5,829 nucleotides of DNA, from assembly GCA_017633195.1 (NCBI GenBank), contig JAGBPV010000045.1, positions 1-5,829 on the forward strand, read 5' to 3'. Every line of letters starts with the position of its first letter. The first letter of the stretch is position 1. Source of the DNA: a bacterium. Its GTDB lineage: Bacteria > Bacillota_I > Bacilli_A > Mycoplasmatales > Mycoplasmoidaceae. A program made the translations under genes and the position numbers. Positions 5,065-5,829 of this stretch are shown here, in pieces. The notes under the pieces were generated by a model. The model did not search any database and was not told the DNA's origin. It worked only from the letters and a program-made list of their open reading frames with translations.

Positions 5065-5829
5065 ATGCAAACAATTCAACAAAAACAAGCAAAAAAAATT
5101 GCAAAAGAAATTAAACATCAAGCTTTATCATCAAAGATTGATAAGTTTAGATTAAGTGTTTTATCAACAGTTTCTATTTTAAGGAACTGTTATTTTTTTA
5201 TTGTTGCAAGTTTTTTAAATATGATTTATCCAATAATTGCTTGCATTATTCTTTCATATATACCCCAATTAGGTTTGCAAACGATTTTAGGAGTAGGAAG
5301 AACAGCATATTTTACAATTGCTTTTTGTCAAATGTGTATTACTTTTGCTTTAAGTATTAATTTTTTATACATGAAATATTTTTTACCTTATAAAATGCTT
5401 GATGCAAAGAAGAGAAATAGTTATGCAATTTCAAATGCAATTGCTTATACTACTTTTATTTCTTTCTTTTTAATCATCATTTATATTGGTGCTTCATATT
5501 TATATATGTATTATTCAACATATTTACCAAATACTTATATTGCATTTACTGAAGGAATGAATTATATATATAGTAGTAGTTTTTATATTTTAATATTGTG
5601 TTTCATGGATATTTTATTACTTTATATTTATACAATTAAAAAGAATGCAAGCATCTACTTTTTATTTACTTTTTATACTTTAGTTTATGTGTTGATTTAT
5701 TTATTAGCAGTTAAAGCTAATCTACAGGGAGTTGGTTGTGGATTAAGTTTAACAATTAGTTGTATTATTACAATTATTTTGATGATTTTTTATATCTTTT
5801 TTTATGGACCTATAAAAATTACTTTTAAA
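5065..5829 (+). CDS. Multi-pass membrane protein, 3' end outside window; possible MATE/MOP-type transporter
   Basis: An open frame of 255 codons starts at ATG 5065, preceded by AGAAG (5051-5055), and runs off the window without a stop. The first 35 residues are a basic cytoplasmic segment (MQTIQQKQAKKIAKEIKHQA). At least six hydrophobic segments follow, roughly at 41-64, 80-106, 124-150, 170-190, 197-216 and 223-248, joined by short loops, some basic (KMLDAKKRNSY; IKKNA). The repeated pattern of paired helices and the Gly-rich segment LQGVGCGLSLT (220-230) before a helix recall MATE and other MOP-superfamily exporters, which have 12 helices, so about half would be visible. This is a weak, remembered resemblance; the protein may be another transporter. 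No Trp codon of either kind occurs in 255 residues. It lies 14 bp after the DegV gene and is probably cotranscribed with it. Confidence 0.88.
   Translation, partial: MQTIQQKQAKKIAKEIKHQALSSKIDKFRLSVLSTVSILRNCYFFIVASFLNMIYPIIACIILSYIPQLGLQTILGVGRTAYFTIAFCQMCITFALSINFLYMKYFLPYKMLDAKKRNSYAISNAIAYTTFISFFLIIIYIGASYLYMYYSTYLPNTYIAFTEGMNYIYSSSFYILILCFMDILLLYIYTIKKNASIYFLFTFYTLVYVLIYLLAVKANLQGVGCGLSLTISCIITIILMIFYIFFYGPIKITFK

Noticed and set aside
1..5829. CRISPR array, toxin-antitoxin pair, restriction system or prophage
   Set aside because: No regularly spaced repeats and no matching coding regions on either strand; the only mobile-element trace is the IS3 remnant.

Overview
The window comes from a mollicute that uses genetic code 4, most likely of the Spiroplasma/Entomoplasma/Mycoides type. 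The DNA is very AT-rich. A complete Trk/Ktr-type transporter gene reads through six in-frame TGA codons, and ribosomal protein S4 reaches its expected C-terminus only if a TGA is read as Trp. I do not assign a genus.

Left part (1-1240): no intact gene. The minus strand carries a decayed IS3-family (IS150-like) transposase. Its OrfB can be pieced together across at least three reading frames, including remnants of all three DDE residues. It is flanked by two open stretches coding for hydrophobic peptides without ATG starts (19-240 and 1039-1197), which may be the halves of a membrane-protein gene that the element interrupted. OrfA and the left IS end appear to be missing.

Middle (1242-3257, minus strand): a potassium transporter of the TrkH/KtrB family (617 aa), then a tRNA-Thr with anticodon GGU and encoded CCA, then a strong intrinsic terminator. 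No terminator lies between the transporter and the tRNA, so the terminator may serve both, although the tRNA also has its own promoter-like sequence.

The divergent intergenic region (3258-3482) separates the transporter from the plus-strand genes. It holds weak promoter candidates for both directions and a cluster of TTTGATAT-type motifs, including a 10-bp inverted repeat.

Right part (3483-5829, plus strand): rpsD (30S protein S4, 200 aa), a DegV-family fatty-acid-binding protein (301 aa), and the start of a multi-pass membrane protein cut off by the window end (possibly a MATE/MOP-type transporter). The gaps of 59 and 14 bp and the lack of terminators suggest co-transcription. The genes are housekeeping genes and do not form an obvious joint pathway. 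I saw no CRISPR array, defence system or other clearly new system. The parts most worth a second look are the IS fossil with its possible host gene, the unusual tRNA, and the repeated motif in the divergent promoter region.
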